64,000 nucleotides of DNA from assembly GCA_024398835.1 (NCBI GenBank), contig JAKSIK010000004.1, forward strand, positions 1 to 64,000, read 5' to 3'. The position numbers and the translations under genes were made by a program. The DNA comes from Fibrobacter sp. (GTDB lineage: Bacteria > Fibrobacterota > Fibrobacteria > Fibrobacterales > Fibrobacteraceae). The notes beneath the pieces are model-generated. The model was not told the origin of the DNA. It made no database searches and was given only the letters and a program-made list of their open reading frames with translations. This document shows positions 54,445-62,934 of this stretch, piece by piece. How positions within the stretch are numbered: position 1 is the first letter of the stretch; every line of letters begins with the position of its first letter.

Positions 54445-56442
54445 TTATTTCAAAAGAATCTTCTGTGTAGAAATTCCTGTATTTGTGTGAAGCCGCACCA
54501 CATACTGGCCCGCGGTCATGCCTTCGGTGGCCAAGCGAACCTGGCCAACGGCGAGAGCGTTCATAGATTCAACATGCTGACCTAGAACACTCATTACATC
54601 CACAGAAATTATAAGCCCTTGGGAATTGTTTATGAACCAAGAATTACCATTCCTGTAGATGGATCTTTCAAGTTTTGACAGTTTTTGTGAAATTCCTTCA
54701 TTTATTTCAGAACTAGAACTGGATTCACAATATTCTGAAGACGAAGATTCCTCCACTTTTGGCGCAGTCAACTGCACTGCCATAATGGACTTGGCCGGAA
54801 GTGTGATGCTGAGTTTGTTATCTGCAATGTTTGCGGTTCCCTTTTTGAGGGCGTTGCTCGTGTGAGAAACGAAGGTTTCTCCAGAAAGGCCCGACAATGT
54901 GTATGTGGGCACTGCCTGCGGAATAGCATCAAAGTTTGCGATGGAGAGGTTCACATTCTGAGAATTGCCAGCCGAGCGGTTCACAAAAATCACCGTCATG
55001 GAATCTGCGCCATTAAAGGAACTGTACGCAGACACTAGGGAATCATTGCTGGAAACAGATTCTACGCGATTAGCGTGGCCATAGCGACTAAACAGATGGA
55101 GAACTTCGTACATGCCATCTTTCCAGACCCAGGGCGTAAAGATTTCCACTCCATTATCAGCGAAGGTTCCAAGCCAGGAGGCATAAATAAGGGCGTTGGT
55201 CATCTGGTCCCCTAAAAATTCCGTCTCCGTCAAGGCAAACTTCACGCCATGATTCTCACCCAAATATTCCTTCATCCAGTCATCAAGGCGCTTGAAAATG
55301 TATTCCTTCGTAACGGTTTCATCCCAATTTCCATTAACACCCTTCATTCCGTTGGTCCCTGGATAGTTGTAGGTGGTATCGTAAAACACACGATGAAGGT
55401 TCACCAAAGTTTCATAATCCGTTTCTGTGGGATACCAATGAATTTCCATCACATCCAGCAAACGCAGGCCCGACTTCTTCTGTGCTTCGCCAATTTTCTG
55501 AATGAAAAACTTTAACCAGCAAACCTTGTTTCCATTTCCATCCGTAACCCGGTCTGACTCTCGCTTTCCCGTATTGTTATTAAAATAAGACACGTTACAC
55601 CAAAGCCATTCATTTGCCGCCACAGGGCCAGAAATCTTAATCTCAGGGTAAATTTTACGAGCCTTGGAAGCCACTTCAATAAAACTGTCCACAATGGCAT
55701 TGGCCACCGCCGCTGGAGAACTGTAATCCTTGGGCATATCGTTATGACCTCCCGCCCAAATTTCCGGCTCGTTGTCCATGCTCCAATACTGGAACCGCTT
55801 CATGTCATACTTCAATTCATCACGCCAATACTTGAGGATTCCTACCGTAGAATCGGAGGGCCAAGGCTCAAGATAGTTCTCCCAACTTCCCGATTTAATG
55901 AGATTACCGTTTTCGTCCATCTCACCGCCGCCTGCCAAGTCGTAATCACGAAACTTGGAACTCGGCACACTGGGATGGGCCTGGGACCATTCCCATTCAT
56001 GATAATTGGCTTCCTTAGTCTTCGCCACATACCCCGAAAGCTGGAACCCGTACATGCCATCCACACCGGGCATATAATTCAACACCTTCTTGGCGGTAAT
56101 GTCCCAGTTGTGGTCGTAGACGTTGTTAATCCAGTCCGGATGGCTGCTCAGGTGTTTGCGCCAATTGTACTTGGTGGCATTGTTCCCCTGATTCAGGCGG
56201 AGCATGTGAATGCCTGCTTCGTTGATGCGGGCAATTTCCTTTTCTTCATTTGAAGTCAAATTGTAACTGGTATCCTGAATAATATCGTAAGTTCCCTGAA
56301 TGTTTCGCCCGAAGATGAATGGTGATATTTTCTTGACACCCGATTTGGCATCCACCGAGATATTGATGTCGGCAAAAACGGCAGCAGTTGCAAAGCCCAC
56401 TAAAAGAGCCGCACGAATAACGGCAGAAAAATTCATTTTCAT
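54445..56442 (-). CDS. Secreted GH44 glucanase, second copy
   Basis: About 665 residues, a paralogue of the gene at 3226. Signal peptide (MKMNFSAVIRAALLVGFATAAVFA), then DINISVDAKSGVKKISPFIFGRN. The acid/base motif YWSMDNEPEIWAG (~230) has the normal NEP, RLLDVMEIHWYPTE matches family members, and the nucleophile Glu is in FALTETEF (~410). A beta-sandwich follows, then a very short Ser linker (ESSSSEYCESSSSSE, ~580-594) and a C-terminal sorting-type domain ending STQKILLK. The start at 56442 is chosen because GGAG is five bases before ATGAAAATG. It differs from the other copy by a much shorter linker and by lacking the acidic patch. Confidence 0.85.
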   Translation of the reverse strand: MKMNFSAVIRAALLVGFATAAVFADINISVDAKSGVKKISPFIFGRNIQGTYDIIQDTSYNLTSNEEKEIARINEAGIHMLRLNQGNNATKYNWRKHLSSHPDWINNVYDHNWDITAKKVLNYMPGVDGMYGFQLSGYVAKTKEANYHEWEWSQAHPSVPSSKFRDYDLAGGGEMDENGNLIKSGSWENYLEPWPSDSTVGILKYWRDELKYDMKRFQYWSMDNEPEIWAGGHNDMPKDYSSPAAVANAIVDSFIEVASKARKIYPEIKISGPVAANEWLWCNVSYFNNNTGKRESDRVTDGNGNKVCWLKFFIQKIGEAQKKSGLRLLDVMEIHWYPTETDYETLVNLHRVFYDTTYNYPGTNGMKGVNGNWDETVTKEYIFKRLDDWMKEYLGENHGVKFALTETEFLGDQMTNALIYASWLGTFADNGVEIFTPWVWKDGMYEVLHLFSRYGHANRVESVSSNDSLVSAYSSFNGADSMTVIFVNRSAGNSQNVNLSIANFDAIPQAVPTYTLSGLSGETFVSHTSNALKKGTANIADNKLSITLPAKSIMAVQLTAPKVEESSSSEYCESSSSSEINEGISQKLSKLERSIYRNGNSWFINNSQGLIISVDVMSVLGQHVESMNALAVGQVRLATEGMTAGQYVVRLHTNTGISTQKILLK

Positions 56443-56556
56443 AAACACTCCAAAAAATCCCGCAGGCGAGAACCTACGGGATTAAATTTACTTTAATAAA
56501 ACAAATAGCGGAAAACGCACACGACGAACAGCCCCGACAATGGAGCCATACAATGT

Positions 56557-57732
56557 TTACAACGTGGCGTGGGCCGCAATCTCATAGATTGCCGTCACAT
56601 CTGCACGCTTCAGCGGCAAAAAGCCCCAGCCTTCGCCCGGATTCAGCTTATCCACCAGCGTGGGGATGTCTTCTTCCTTCGCGCCAAGTTCTGCGAAGTT
56701 GATGGGCATGCCGATGCTCTTGAGGAATTTGCGGAAGCAAGTGATGCCCGCGCGAGCGGTCACTTCGGGATTTTCGAAGTTCATCTGGCAACCCCATACA
56801 CGTGTAGCCACCTGAGCAAAACGCATCACGTTATGATGCATCACGTATTCCATCCAGGCCGGCATAATCACCGCAAGGCCCGCACCATGAGCGCAATCGT
56901 ACAGGCCGGAAAGTTCATGTTCAATGGCATGGCTGTTCCAGTCCTGACTGCGGCCACAACCAATGATATCGTTATGGCACACGGTACCCGCCCACATGAT
57001 GTTCGCGCGCGCCTCATAGTTGTTGGGGTCTGCAATCACCCGAGGACCTTCCTTAATCATGGTGAGGAGGATGGCTTCGCAAAGGCGGTCGCCCACTTCC
57101 ACTTCTGGCGTATTCGTGAAATAGCGTTCAAAAGTGTGGGCCATGATATCTGTGATGCCGCAAGCCGTCTGGTAAGGCGGAAGCGTGCAGGTAAGTGCAG
57201 GATTTTCAATCGCGAAACGGGGGCGCACCAGGTCCGTTCCAATATCGCGCTTGAGCCCCCCTTCCACCTTGGTCACCACGGAAGCGCCACTGCCTTCGGA
57301 ACCTGCAGCCGCAATAGTCAAAATCACGCCCACTGGGAGAGCGCGTTTGATTTCTGCCTTGCGGCAATAGAAGTCCCAGAAATCTCCATCATAAAGGCTA
57401 CCCACAGCAATAGCCTTGGAACTATCGATGGTAGAACCGCCACCCACTGCCAAAATAAAATCCACACCTTCCTTCTTTACCAGGTTGATGCCTTCATAAA
57501 TCTTCGTATCCTTGGGGTTGGGCTGCACGCCACCCAGTTCCACGCAGGGGACTCCAGCCTTGGCGAGGGAATCCTTCACCCGGGCAATGAGCCCGTTCTT
57601 CACCGCCGACTGGCTACCATAGTGAATCAGTACCTTGGTGCCGCCATACTTTTTCACCAAAGCACCGCATTCCAGTTCACGATCCTTACCAAAAACGAAC
57701 TCCGTCGGGCTGTAAAAGTTGAAAGATTCCAT
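56557..57732 (-). CDS. Iron-containing alcohol dehydrogenase (butanol dehydrogenase type)
   Basis: 391 residues, NAD(P)H-dependent group III alcohol dehydrogenase. The dinucleotide-binding GGGSTIDSSKAIAVG (~97) is typical. Metal ligands are in CGITDIMAHTFERYF (~195; Asp and His), and further His in HAIEHELSGLYDCAHGAGLAVIMPAW (~265-290). The length and overall sequence fit YugJ/BdhA-like enzymes, which reduce butyraldehyde and other aldehydes. In this organism it is likely to reduce fermentation aldehydes, or to serve detoxification. A Shine-Dalgarno GAGGA lies upstream of the ATG. Confidence 0.92.
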   Translation of the reverse strand: MESFNFYSPTEFVFGKDRELECGALVKKYGGTKVLIHYGSQSAVKNGLIARVKDSLAKAGVPCVELGGVQPNPKDTKIYEGINLVKKEGVDFILAVGGGSTIDSSKAIAVGSLYDGDFWDFYCRKAEIKRALPVGVILTIAAAGSEGSGASVVTKVEGGLKRDIGTDLVRPRFAIENPALTCTLPPYQTACGITDIMAHTFERYFTNTPEVEVGDRLCEAILLTMIKEGPRVIADPNNYEARANIMWAGTVCHNDIIGCGRSQDWNSHAIEHELSGLYDCAHGAGLAVIMPAWMEYVMHHNVMRFAQVATRVWGCQMNFENPEVTARAGITCFRKFLKSIGMPINFAELGAKEEDIPTLVDKLNPGEGWGFLPLKRADVTAIYEIAAHATL

Positions 57733-57941
57733 AAATAATCCTCATGTTTAAATTGTTACGGCGTTAAAATACAAGAAAATTGGATAAAACGGCTAAAAAT
57801 CACGAATTTTTTCGTTCACAAAGAGAACCAGCATCGCCGACTTCTCACCCAAGTCCAAGGTCTATAACTTGACAAAATGGGCAAAATTTGCTCTATTTGT
57901 TGCCACAAAATTGAAGTTCAACCTTTAACGGAGAATGCAGA

Positions 57942-58037
57942 ATGCCTTGCGGAAAGAAAAGAAAGCGCAGGAAGATTGCGACTCACAAGCGTAAAAAACG
58001 CCGTCGTCGTGACCGTCACAAAAAGAAACTTCGCTAA
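57942..58037 (+). CDS. AURKAIP1/COX24-type small ribosomal protein (bS22/mS38-like)
   Basis: A 31-residue, extremely basic protein starting MPCGKKRKRRKIATHKRK and ending KKKLR. Proteins of this length and pattern (xSGKKRKRHKxATHKRKKR) are annotated in Bacteroidetes and relatives as AURKAIP1/COX24 domain proteins, related to mitochondrial mS38 and mycobacterial bS22, which sit in the small ribosomal subunit. A GGAG lies 10 bases before the ATG. A strong terminator begins 48 bp after the stop, and no other gene shares the transcript. It is too short for many gene callers. The ribosomal location is inferred from the family. Confidence 0.85.
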   Translation: MPCGKKRKRRKIATHKRKKRRRRDRHKKKLR

Positions 58038-58084
58038 TCACCGTTAGCATTTTCTTGTGATTTTCCTGGAAAATTTTCCTAAAT

Positions 58085-58114
58085 GCGGAGTGTCCAAAGC
58101 ACTCCGCTTTTTTT
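58085..58114 (+). terminator. Terminator of the 31-residue gene
   Basis: Stem GCGGAGTG (58085-58092) with CACTCCGC (58100-58107), then seven T. Confidence 0.93.
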
Positions 58115-58194
58115 GCCCCATGCCCTCAACCGCGACATTTACCTCGCGCTGCTTGATTAAAACCTCGCCCATTTCGATTTAAACCTCCCGCCCC

Positions 58195-60387
58195 ATGACT
58201 CTCACCGGAACCATCAAAAGCGTCACCTTCCACAGCCCACAAAACGGTTTCACCGTGCTGCGGTTGACGGATAGTGCCTCCAAAAAGGTGGTGGTGGTCA
58301 CTGGCACCTTCCCCAACCTGGAACCCGGGGAAAACATCAAGGTGGAAGGGGAATGGGGCCGGCACCCGAAATTCGGGGAACAATTTCAAGCCTCAAGCTT
58401 CGCGTACCTCACCGACGATTCAGGCAGCATTACCGAATATCTGGCCAGCGGTCAGTTCCCGGGCGTAGGGCAGAAAACCGCCGAGAACATCGTGAAGATT
58501 TTCGGCGAAGATACGCTGGACGTTCTGGACAACCATCCGGAACTGTTCCGCAAAACAAAAATCAAGGGACTCACACCGAAGAAGGTGGAAGTTTTCCTCG
58601 CCCGCTGGCAAGAGGCCCGCCATAGCCGCGAGACCATGATGTTCCTCTACAATCACGAGATTGTAGGCAGTGTGGCAAGGCGGCTCTGGACCAAGTTCGG
58701 GCAGGCCACCATCGAGAAGATTACCGAGAACCCCTACATGCTCTGCGAAGAGGTCTGGGGAATCGGGTTCCTGAAGGCGGACGAAATTGCCCAGAAGGTG
58801 GGGTTCCCGAAAGATAGCCCGCTGCGGTTTGAGGCGGCCATCCTCTACACCCTGCAAGAGGCCTCCCAAAGCGACGGCCACACATTCCTGCCGCAAAACG
58901 CCCTGCTGGAACGGACCTGCAAAAACCTGCGGATTATTCTGGAAGATGACGATGCGGTAAATTGCCTGCAGGAACGCTTTGAGGGACTTTGCAAATGCGG
59001 GCGCATCAAGCGCGTGAACGAGGACTGTTTTTACCCGCGGCTCTTTAATGCGGAACAGCGCATCGCCGACAACCTGCTCTCTCGACTGCAGCAGAACGCC
59101 CTCCCTACCGAGGGCTTCGAGCACGAACTGATGGACTGGGAGCGGGAGCACCGCTTTGCCTTCGACCCCATCCAGCGGCAAGCCATCCAGATGGCCATCG
59201 CCTACCGCATCTCCATCATCACCGGAGGTCCGGGCACCGGAAAGACCACCATCCTCAAAGGCATCATCCATCTGGCGCAAAAGATGGGAGAGCGAATCAT
59301 GCTGGCAGCCCCCACAGGCCGTGCCGCCAAGCGCATGGGAAGCCTCTGCGACAATGAGGCGAGAACCATCCACCGCCTGCTGGAAGTCGACCCGCTAACG
59401 GGCAAGTTCCAGCGTGACGCCACCAACCAGCTGGAATGTGACCTCCTCATTGTGGACGAATTCAGCATGGTGGATACTTGGCTAGCGGACGCCCTGCTTG
59501 ATGCGGTTCCCTACCGGGCCCGCATCGTTCTGATAGGCGACGCGGACCAGCTCCCTAGTGTGGGGCCGGGAAACGTGCTCAACGATTTGCTCCGGTGTAA
59601 AAACATCCCCAGCACGCGGCTGCAGCACATCTTTAGGCAGGCCGGCGACAACGACATTGCAGACAAAGCCGCAAAAATCAATCAGGGTATCTCGCCTGCT
59701 CCGCTGGAAGGTAAGAACTTCCACTTTATGCCCTACGAAACGCCGGAAGAAGCCCGAGATTTGATTCAGAATCTACTCGCCCAAGGCATTCGCCAGAAAA
59801 TTCAGATCGACCCCAAGACGGAGCTGCAGATTCTGAGCCCCATGCGGAAGGGTCCTCTGGGAATTCTAGAGTTGAACACATTTTTGCAAGACCTTATCAA
59901 CCCCACCACAAACGCCGGGCGCGCAACCATGGCAGGCACGATGTCCGCGGCGCACACCACCGTCCGTCATAAAATCTGCGGCACGGAATGGAGCGAAGGG
60001 GACCGGGTCATGCAAATCCACAACAACTACGAAAAGAACGTTTTCAATGGCGACGTGGGTATTATATACAAAGTAAATGCCAACCTCAAACGGATTACCG
60101 TCTTCTACGAAGATAAAACCGTGGACTACGAGGGCGATGAAATCGAGGACTTATCCCTCGCCTACGCCTGCACCATCCACAAGAGCCAGGGCAGCGAATA
60201 CCCAGCCGTCATCGTGATTCTAGACAGCAGCCACTATGTGATGTTGCAGCGGAATCTGCTCTACACCGCCATCACCCGTGCCAAAGGACACGTGTGGATT
60301 CTATCCGCCCCAGGCGCATTCGCCACCGCTGTGCGGAACAGCCGCAGCACGCGCCGCTGGACCAGACTTACAGAACGACTTTCTTAA
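58195..60387 (+). CDS. recD2: RecD2-type DNA helicase
   Basis: A 730-residue 5'-3' superfamily 1B helicase of the RecD2 type, which acts without RecBC. The N-terminal ~180 residues hold an OB-like part (TGTIKSVTFHSPQNGFTVL) and helix-hairpin-helix units (FPGVGQKTAENIVKIFG; IKGLTPKKVE). Helicase motifs follow: GGPGTGKTT (motif I, ~345), DEFSMVDTWL (II, ~420), GDADQLPSVGPGNVL (III, ~447), TIHKSQGSEYPAV (~660) and LYTAITRAK (VI, ~690). Such enzymes unwind DNA ends during repair and stress. No Shine-Dalgarno is seen. Confidence 0.92.
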   Translation: MTLTGTIKSVTFHSPQNGFTVLRLTDSASKKVVVVTGTFPNLEPGENIKVEGEWGRHPKFGEQFQASSFAYLTDDSGSITEYLASGQFPGVGQKTAENIVKIFGEDTLDVLDNHPELFRKTKIKGLTPKKVEVFLARWQEARHSRETMMFLYNHEIVGSVARRLWTKFGQATIEKITENPYMLCEEVWGIGFLKADEIAQKVGFPKDSPLRFEAAILYTLQEASQSDGHTFLPQNALLERTCKNLRIILEDDDAVNCLQERFEGLCKCGRIKRVNEDCFYPRLFNAEQRIADNLLSRLQQNALPTEGFEHELMDWEREHRFAFDPIQRQAIQMAIAYRISIITGGPGTGKTTILKGIIHLAQKMGERIMLAAPTGRAAKRMGSLCDNEARTIHRLLEVDPLTGKFQRDATNQLECDLLIVDEFSMVDTWLADALLDAVPYRARIVLIGDADQLPSVGPGNVLNDLLRCKNIPSTRLQHIFRQAGDNDIADKAAKINQGISPAPLEGKNFHFMPYETPEEARDLIQNLLAQGIRQKIQIDPKTELQILSPMRKGPLGILELNTFLQDLINPTTNAGRATMAGTMSAAHTTVRHKICGTEWSEGDRVMQIHNNYEKNVFNGDVGIIYKVNANLKRITVFYEDKTVDYEGDEIEDLSLAYACTIHKSQGSEYPAVIVILDSSHYVMLQRNLLYTAITRAKGHVWILSAPGAFATAVRNSRSTRRWTRLTERLS

Positions 60388-60451
60388 AATTTTCTGCAGA
60401 AAAAACGCGATTTTTCGCCCGCGACATTCATCGCTCTAAATACAAAAAGAA

Positions 60452-60476
60452 GCCCGCGATTTCCTCGCGAGCTTTT
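60452..60476. terminator. Terminator between recD2 and ilvE
   Basis: Stem GCCCGCGA (60452-60459) with TCGCGAGC (60465-60472), one mismatch; T4 follows on the plus strand, and an A-rich run on the other side gives T5 on the minus strand. It may serve both converging genes. Confidence 0.6.
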
Positions 60477-60483
60477 CAAACAC

Positions 60484-60516
60484 GGATTGCCGCGGCCTAT
60501 AGGCCTCGCAATGGCG
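60484..60516 (+). repeat. GGATTGCCGCG...CGCAATGGCG repeat
   Basis: Degenerate unit of the GGATTGCC...CGCAATGACG type seen at 3094, with centre CGCGGCCTATAGGCC. It lies between the converging recD2 and ilvE genes. Confidence 0.5.
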
Positions 60517-60524
60517 TTTTCTAA

Positions 60525-61559
60525 TTAGAGATCGACGACCTCAGTCCAACCAAATGGATCGGGAGCTTCACCGAACTGGATTGCCGTGTAGGCTTCGTAG
60601 AGCTTGGTGCAAACCGGACCCGGATTCACGCCGTCGCCGTAGGTGAATTCCTTGCCAGCAACAGGATCCACAATCTTCTTAATCGGGGTAATCACAGCTG
60701 CAGTGCCGCATTCGGCAGTTTCAGAGAATTCGGCAAGTTCCTCGAAAGGCACCGGGCGCTTTTCCACCTTGTAGCCAAGATGTTCCGCCAACTGCTGGAG
60801 GCTCTTGTTGGTGATGGAAGGCAAAATGGATTCGGAAAGCGGAGTAACGTAGGTGTTGCCCTTGATGCCGAAGAAGTTGGCCGGGCCACATTCGTCGATG
60901 AACTTCTTTTCGCGGGCATCCAGATAGATGGTGCTGGAATAGCCCTTTTCCTTAGCTTCCTTAAGGGAGAGAAGGCTTGCAGCATAGTTGCCGCCCACCT
61001 TCACCGTACCCGTGCCCTGAGGAGCAGCACGGTCGAAGTTGCGGCTAATCATCATGTCCACAGGCTTGAAACCGGCCTTGAAGTAGGGACCGACGGGCAC
61101 AACGAACATGATAAGGAGATAATCGTCAGAAGGTTTCACACCCACTTCCGGGCTCATACCAATGAGGAGCGGACGGATGTAGAGGGTGGCACCAAAGCCA
61201 TAGGGCGGAATGAAGCGCTTGTTCAGTTTCACCACCTTGCGGGCCATCTCAGAGAAAAGTTCTACCGGAGGAGGAGCCATGAGCACGCGGTTTGCAGTGT
61301 TCTGCATGCGGCGGGCGTTTTCTTCCACGCGGAAAATGCGGACCTTGCCATCCTTGCCGGTGTATGCCTTCAGGCCTTCAAAGCCTTCCTGGCCGTAGTG
61401 CAAGCAGCTGGCTGCCATGTGGATGTTGATGTTGTTCTCAGAAGAGACCTCGATTTCACCCCACTTGCCGTTGTGATAGTAGCAGCGGACGTTGTAGTCC
61501 GTGTCGGTGTAACCAAAAGGAAGGGTCTTCCAATCCACATTATTCGTATCGATCTGCAT
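60525..61559 (-). CDS. ilvE: Branched-chain amino acid aminotransferase
   Basis: 344 residues, PLP-dependent fold type IV enzyme that makes or breaks down Val, Leu and Ile by transamination with glutamate/2-oxoglutarate. The sequence fits the eukaryote-like subgroup: LHYGQEGFEGLKAYTGKDG (~54-72), FRVEENARRM (~76), RPLLIGMSPEVGV (~127), and GTGTVKVGGNYAASL (~182-196), where the Lys binds PLP. Further on are DECGPANFFG and TAECGTAAVITPI. Length is normal. The start at 61559 has an AGAGG seven bases upstream, and this Shine-Dalgarno is part of a perfect palindrome. Confidence 0.95.
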   Translation of the reverse strand: MQIDTNNVDWKTLPFGYTDTDYNVRCYYHNGKWGEIEVSSENNINIHMAASCLHYGQEGFEGLKAYTGKDGKVRIFRVEENARRMQNTANRVLMAPPPVELFSEMARKVVKLNKRFIPPYGFGATLYIRPLLIGMSPEVGVKPSDDYLLIMFVVPVGPYFKAGFKPVDMMISRNFDRAAPQGTGTVKVGGNYAASLLSLKEAKEKGYSSTIYLDAREKKFIDECGPANFFGIKGNTYVTPLSESILPSITNKSLQQLAEHLGYKVEKRPVPFEELAEFSETAECGTAAVITPIKKIVDPVAGKEFTYGDGVNPGPVCTKLYEAYTAIQFGEAPDPFGWTEVVDL

Positions 61560-61566
61560 AATGAAA

Positions 61567-61579
61567 CCTCTATTAGAGG
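61567..61579 (-). promoter_or_regulatory. Palindrome covering ilvE Shine-Dalgarno
   Basis: CCTCTA-T-TAGAGG. On the minus strand the AGAGG at its downstream end is the ribosome-binding site. It could be an operator or a small stem that limits translation. Confidence 0.45.
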
Positions 61580-61733
61580 CGCCACACGGCGTCTTTTCGA
61601 GATAAAAATATAATTATTCGCGAAAAATGGCAAAAAGTAGGCGATTTTCGCCCCCAAAAAGCGTCTTAAGTATATGCGGGGTGAATTTCTGTCCCGCCGA
61701 TGCGGCACGCTGCCGCCAAAAGGGTTAAAAAAG

Positions 61734-62525
61734 ATGAAAAGATACGAAGACTTGGACATCACCGATAATTTCATGTTTTCGAAGGTGTTCAGCAACGAGG
61801 ACGTAGCGAAAGACTTTCTGCAAAGCGTCCTGAAGATTCAAATTGAGAAGATTTCTGTGGTGGGCGAGGCAACCACCCAGGAGGACCCGTTCCATAAGAG
61901 TGTGCGCTTTGATGTTGTGGCAAAAGACGATGTACCTGGCTCTGCTCGGTATTTCGACGTGGAGATGCAGATGGAGAATACGGGAGAACTCCCCAAGCGC
62001 GCACGTTACTATCAGAGTATGTGCGATTTGGACGCTCTCGGCAAGGGTGTAGACTACGACGAACTTCGTGAACAGTACATTTTGTTCATCTGTCCGACGG
62101 ATATTTTTGGCAGGGGGAAGGCAATTTATCGGTTTGAGAATCGTGAGACATCGGACCCGAATATTTTGATGGGCGACCTAACCTACAAAAATTACTATAT
62201 ATTTAAAAAGTACGGTGAAATCGAGGATAAATCCACCCGCGAGTACATGCAGTATTTTGCCACGCAGAAGCACGAATCCGAAAAGTTGAAGCGGATTCAG
62301 GAACTGGTGGAGAAGTACCGCAAGGACCCGATTACAAGGAAGGCTTACATGACTCTTGAACAGGAATTGAACATTCGGTACAAGAAAGGCGTAAAGGAAG
62401 GTCGTGCAGAAGGAGCGGACTTGAAAAATCGGCAGCTTGCCAAGGGTTTCCGTGATGACGGATTTCCTTTAGAGGCGATTGCCAAGCAAACGGGCCTCAC
62501 CAAGGAAGAAATCCTCGCGCTGTAA
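61734..62525 (+). CDS. Rpn-type PD-(D/E)XK nuclease (PDDEXK_2 family)
   Basis: About 263 residues of the recombination-promoting nuclease/putative transposase family. It starts KRYEDLDITDNFMFSKVFSNED, the typical opening. The active site reads VRFDVVAKD...RYFDVEMQM (~60-82), that is D-x(n)-E-x-Q, as in Rpn enzymes. The C-terminus has a helix-turn-helix-like ASFPLEAIAKQTGLTKEEILAL-type end. In E. coli RpnA is a DNA endonuclease that raises RecA-independent recombination; other members are phage-defence or mobile-element associated. The start is the ATG at 61734; the in-frame ATG at 61674 has no support. A cluster of repeats follows. Confidence 0.85.
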   Translation: MKRYEDLDITDNFMFSKVFSNEDVAKDFLQSVLKIQIEKISVVGEATTQEDPFHKSVRFDVVAKDDVPGSARYFDVEMQMENTGELPKRARYYQSMCDLDALGKGVDYDELREQYILFICPTDIFGRGKAIYRFENRETSDPNILMGDLTYKNYYIFKKYGEIEDKSTREYMQYFATQKHESEKLKRIQELVEKYRKDPITRKAYMTLEQELNIRYKKGVKEGRAEGADLKNRQLAKGFRDDGFPLEAIAKQTGLTKEEILAL

Positions 62526-62552
62526 GCGCCCCGCCCTCGCGTCATCTATTAA

Positions 62553-62576
62553 GCCACCTTTCGGGGTGGCATTTTT
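62553..62576 (+). terminator. Terminator of Rpn gene
   Basis: Stem GCCACC-TTTCGG-GGTGGC followed by ATTTTT. Confidence 0.82.
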
Positions 62577-62585
62577 CATACAAGA

Positions 62586-62835
62586 GATCGCCACAGGGCT
62601 CAAGCCCTTCGCGATGACATAGGGCGGGTTTTGCTTTGGATTCGCGACACTCGGCTTGCACGTCATTGCACTACGTGCCATGACCGCTTCAGTTGTCAAA
62701 TGCAATCCCGTAAACGGTCTTGCGCTTGACAACCTTGCACGTCATTGCGAACGTAGTGAAGCAATCCAAGACAGTTCTTCTTGGATCGCCACAGCAAGCG
62801 AGAGGATTGCTTCACCCCTGCGGGGTTCGCAATGA
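62586..62835 (+). repeat. Cluster of nested palindromic repeats
   Basis: Contains ATCGCCACAGGGCTCAAGC...GCGATGAC (62586-62619), a segment GACACTCGGCTTGCACGT (~62648-62665) that is the reverse complement of the 5' motif of the thrS-disrupting elements, GCACGT/ACGTGC then CATGACCG (~62659-62686), GTTGTCAA/TTGACAAC (~62693-62736), and CGTCATTGCGAACG...CGCAATGACG as an inverted pair (62742-62835). No gene is seen in 62526-62934. Confidence 0.65.
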
Positions 62836-62848
62836 CGTTTTTCATCAG

Positions 62849-62869
62849 GCAACCTGCGGGTTGCTTTTT
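62849..62869 (+). terminator. Hairpin with T run after repeat cluster
   Basis: Stem GCAACC-TGCG-GGTTGC followed by five T. No gene on the plus strand seems to need it. Confidence 0.55.
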
Positions 62870-62878
62870 AATACGAGA

Positions 62879-62909
62879 AAGGCTCCCCGCTTCATCAGCA
62901 GAGAGCCTT
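62879..62909 (-). terminator. Terminator of right-edge secreted protein gene
   Basis: AAGGCTC (62879-62885) with GAGCCTT (62903-62909); on the minus strand a TTTCT stretch follows. Confidence 0.55.
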
Positions 62910-62934
62910 GGTCGAAATTTAAGTGGTTAGGGGG

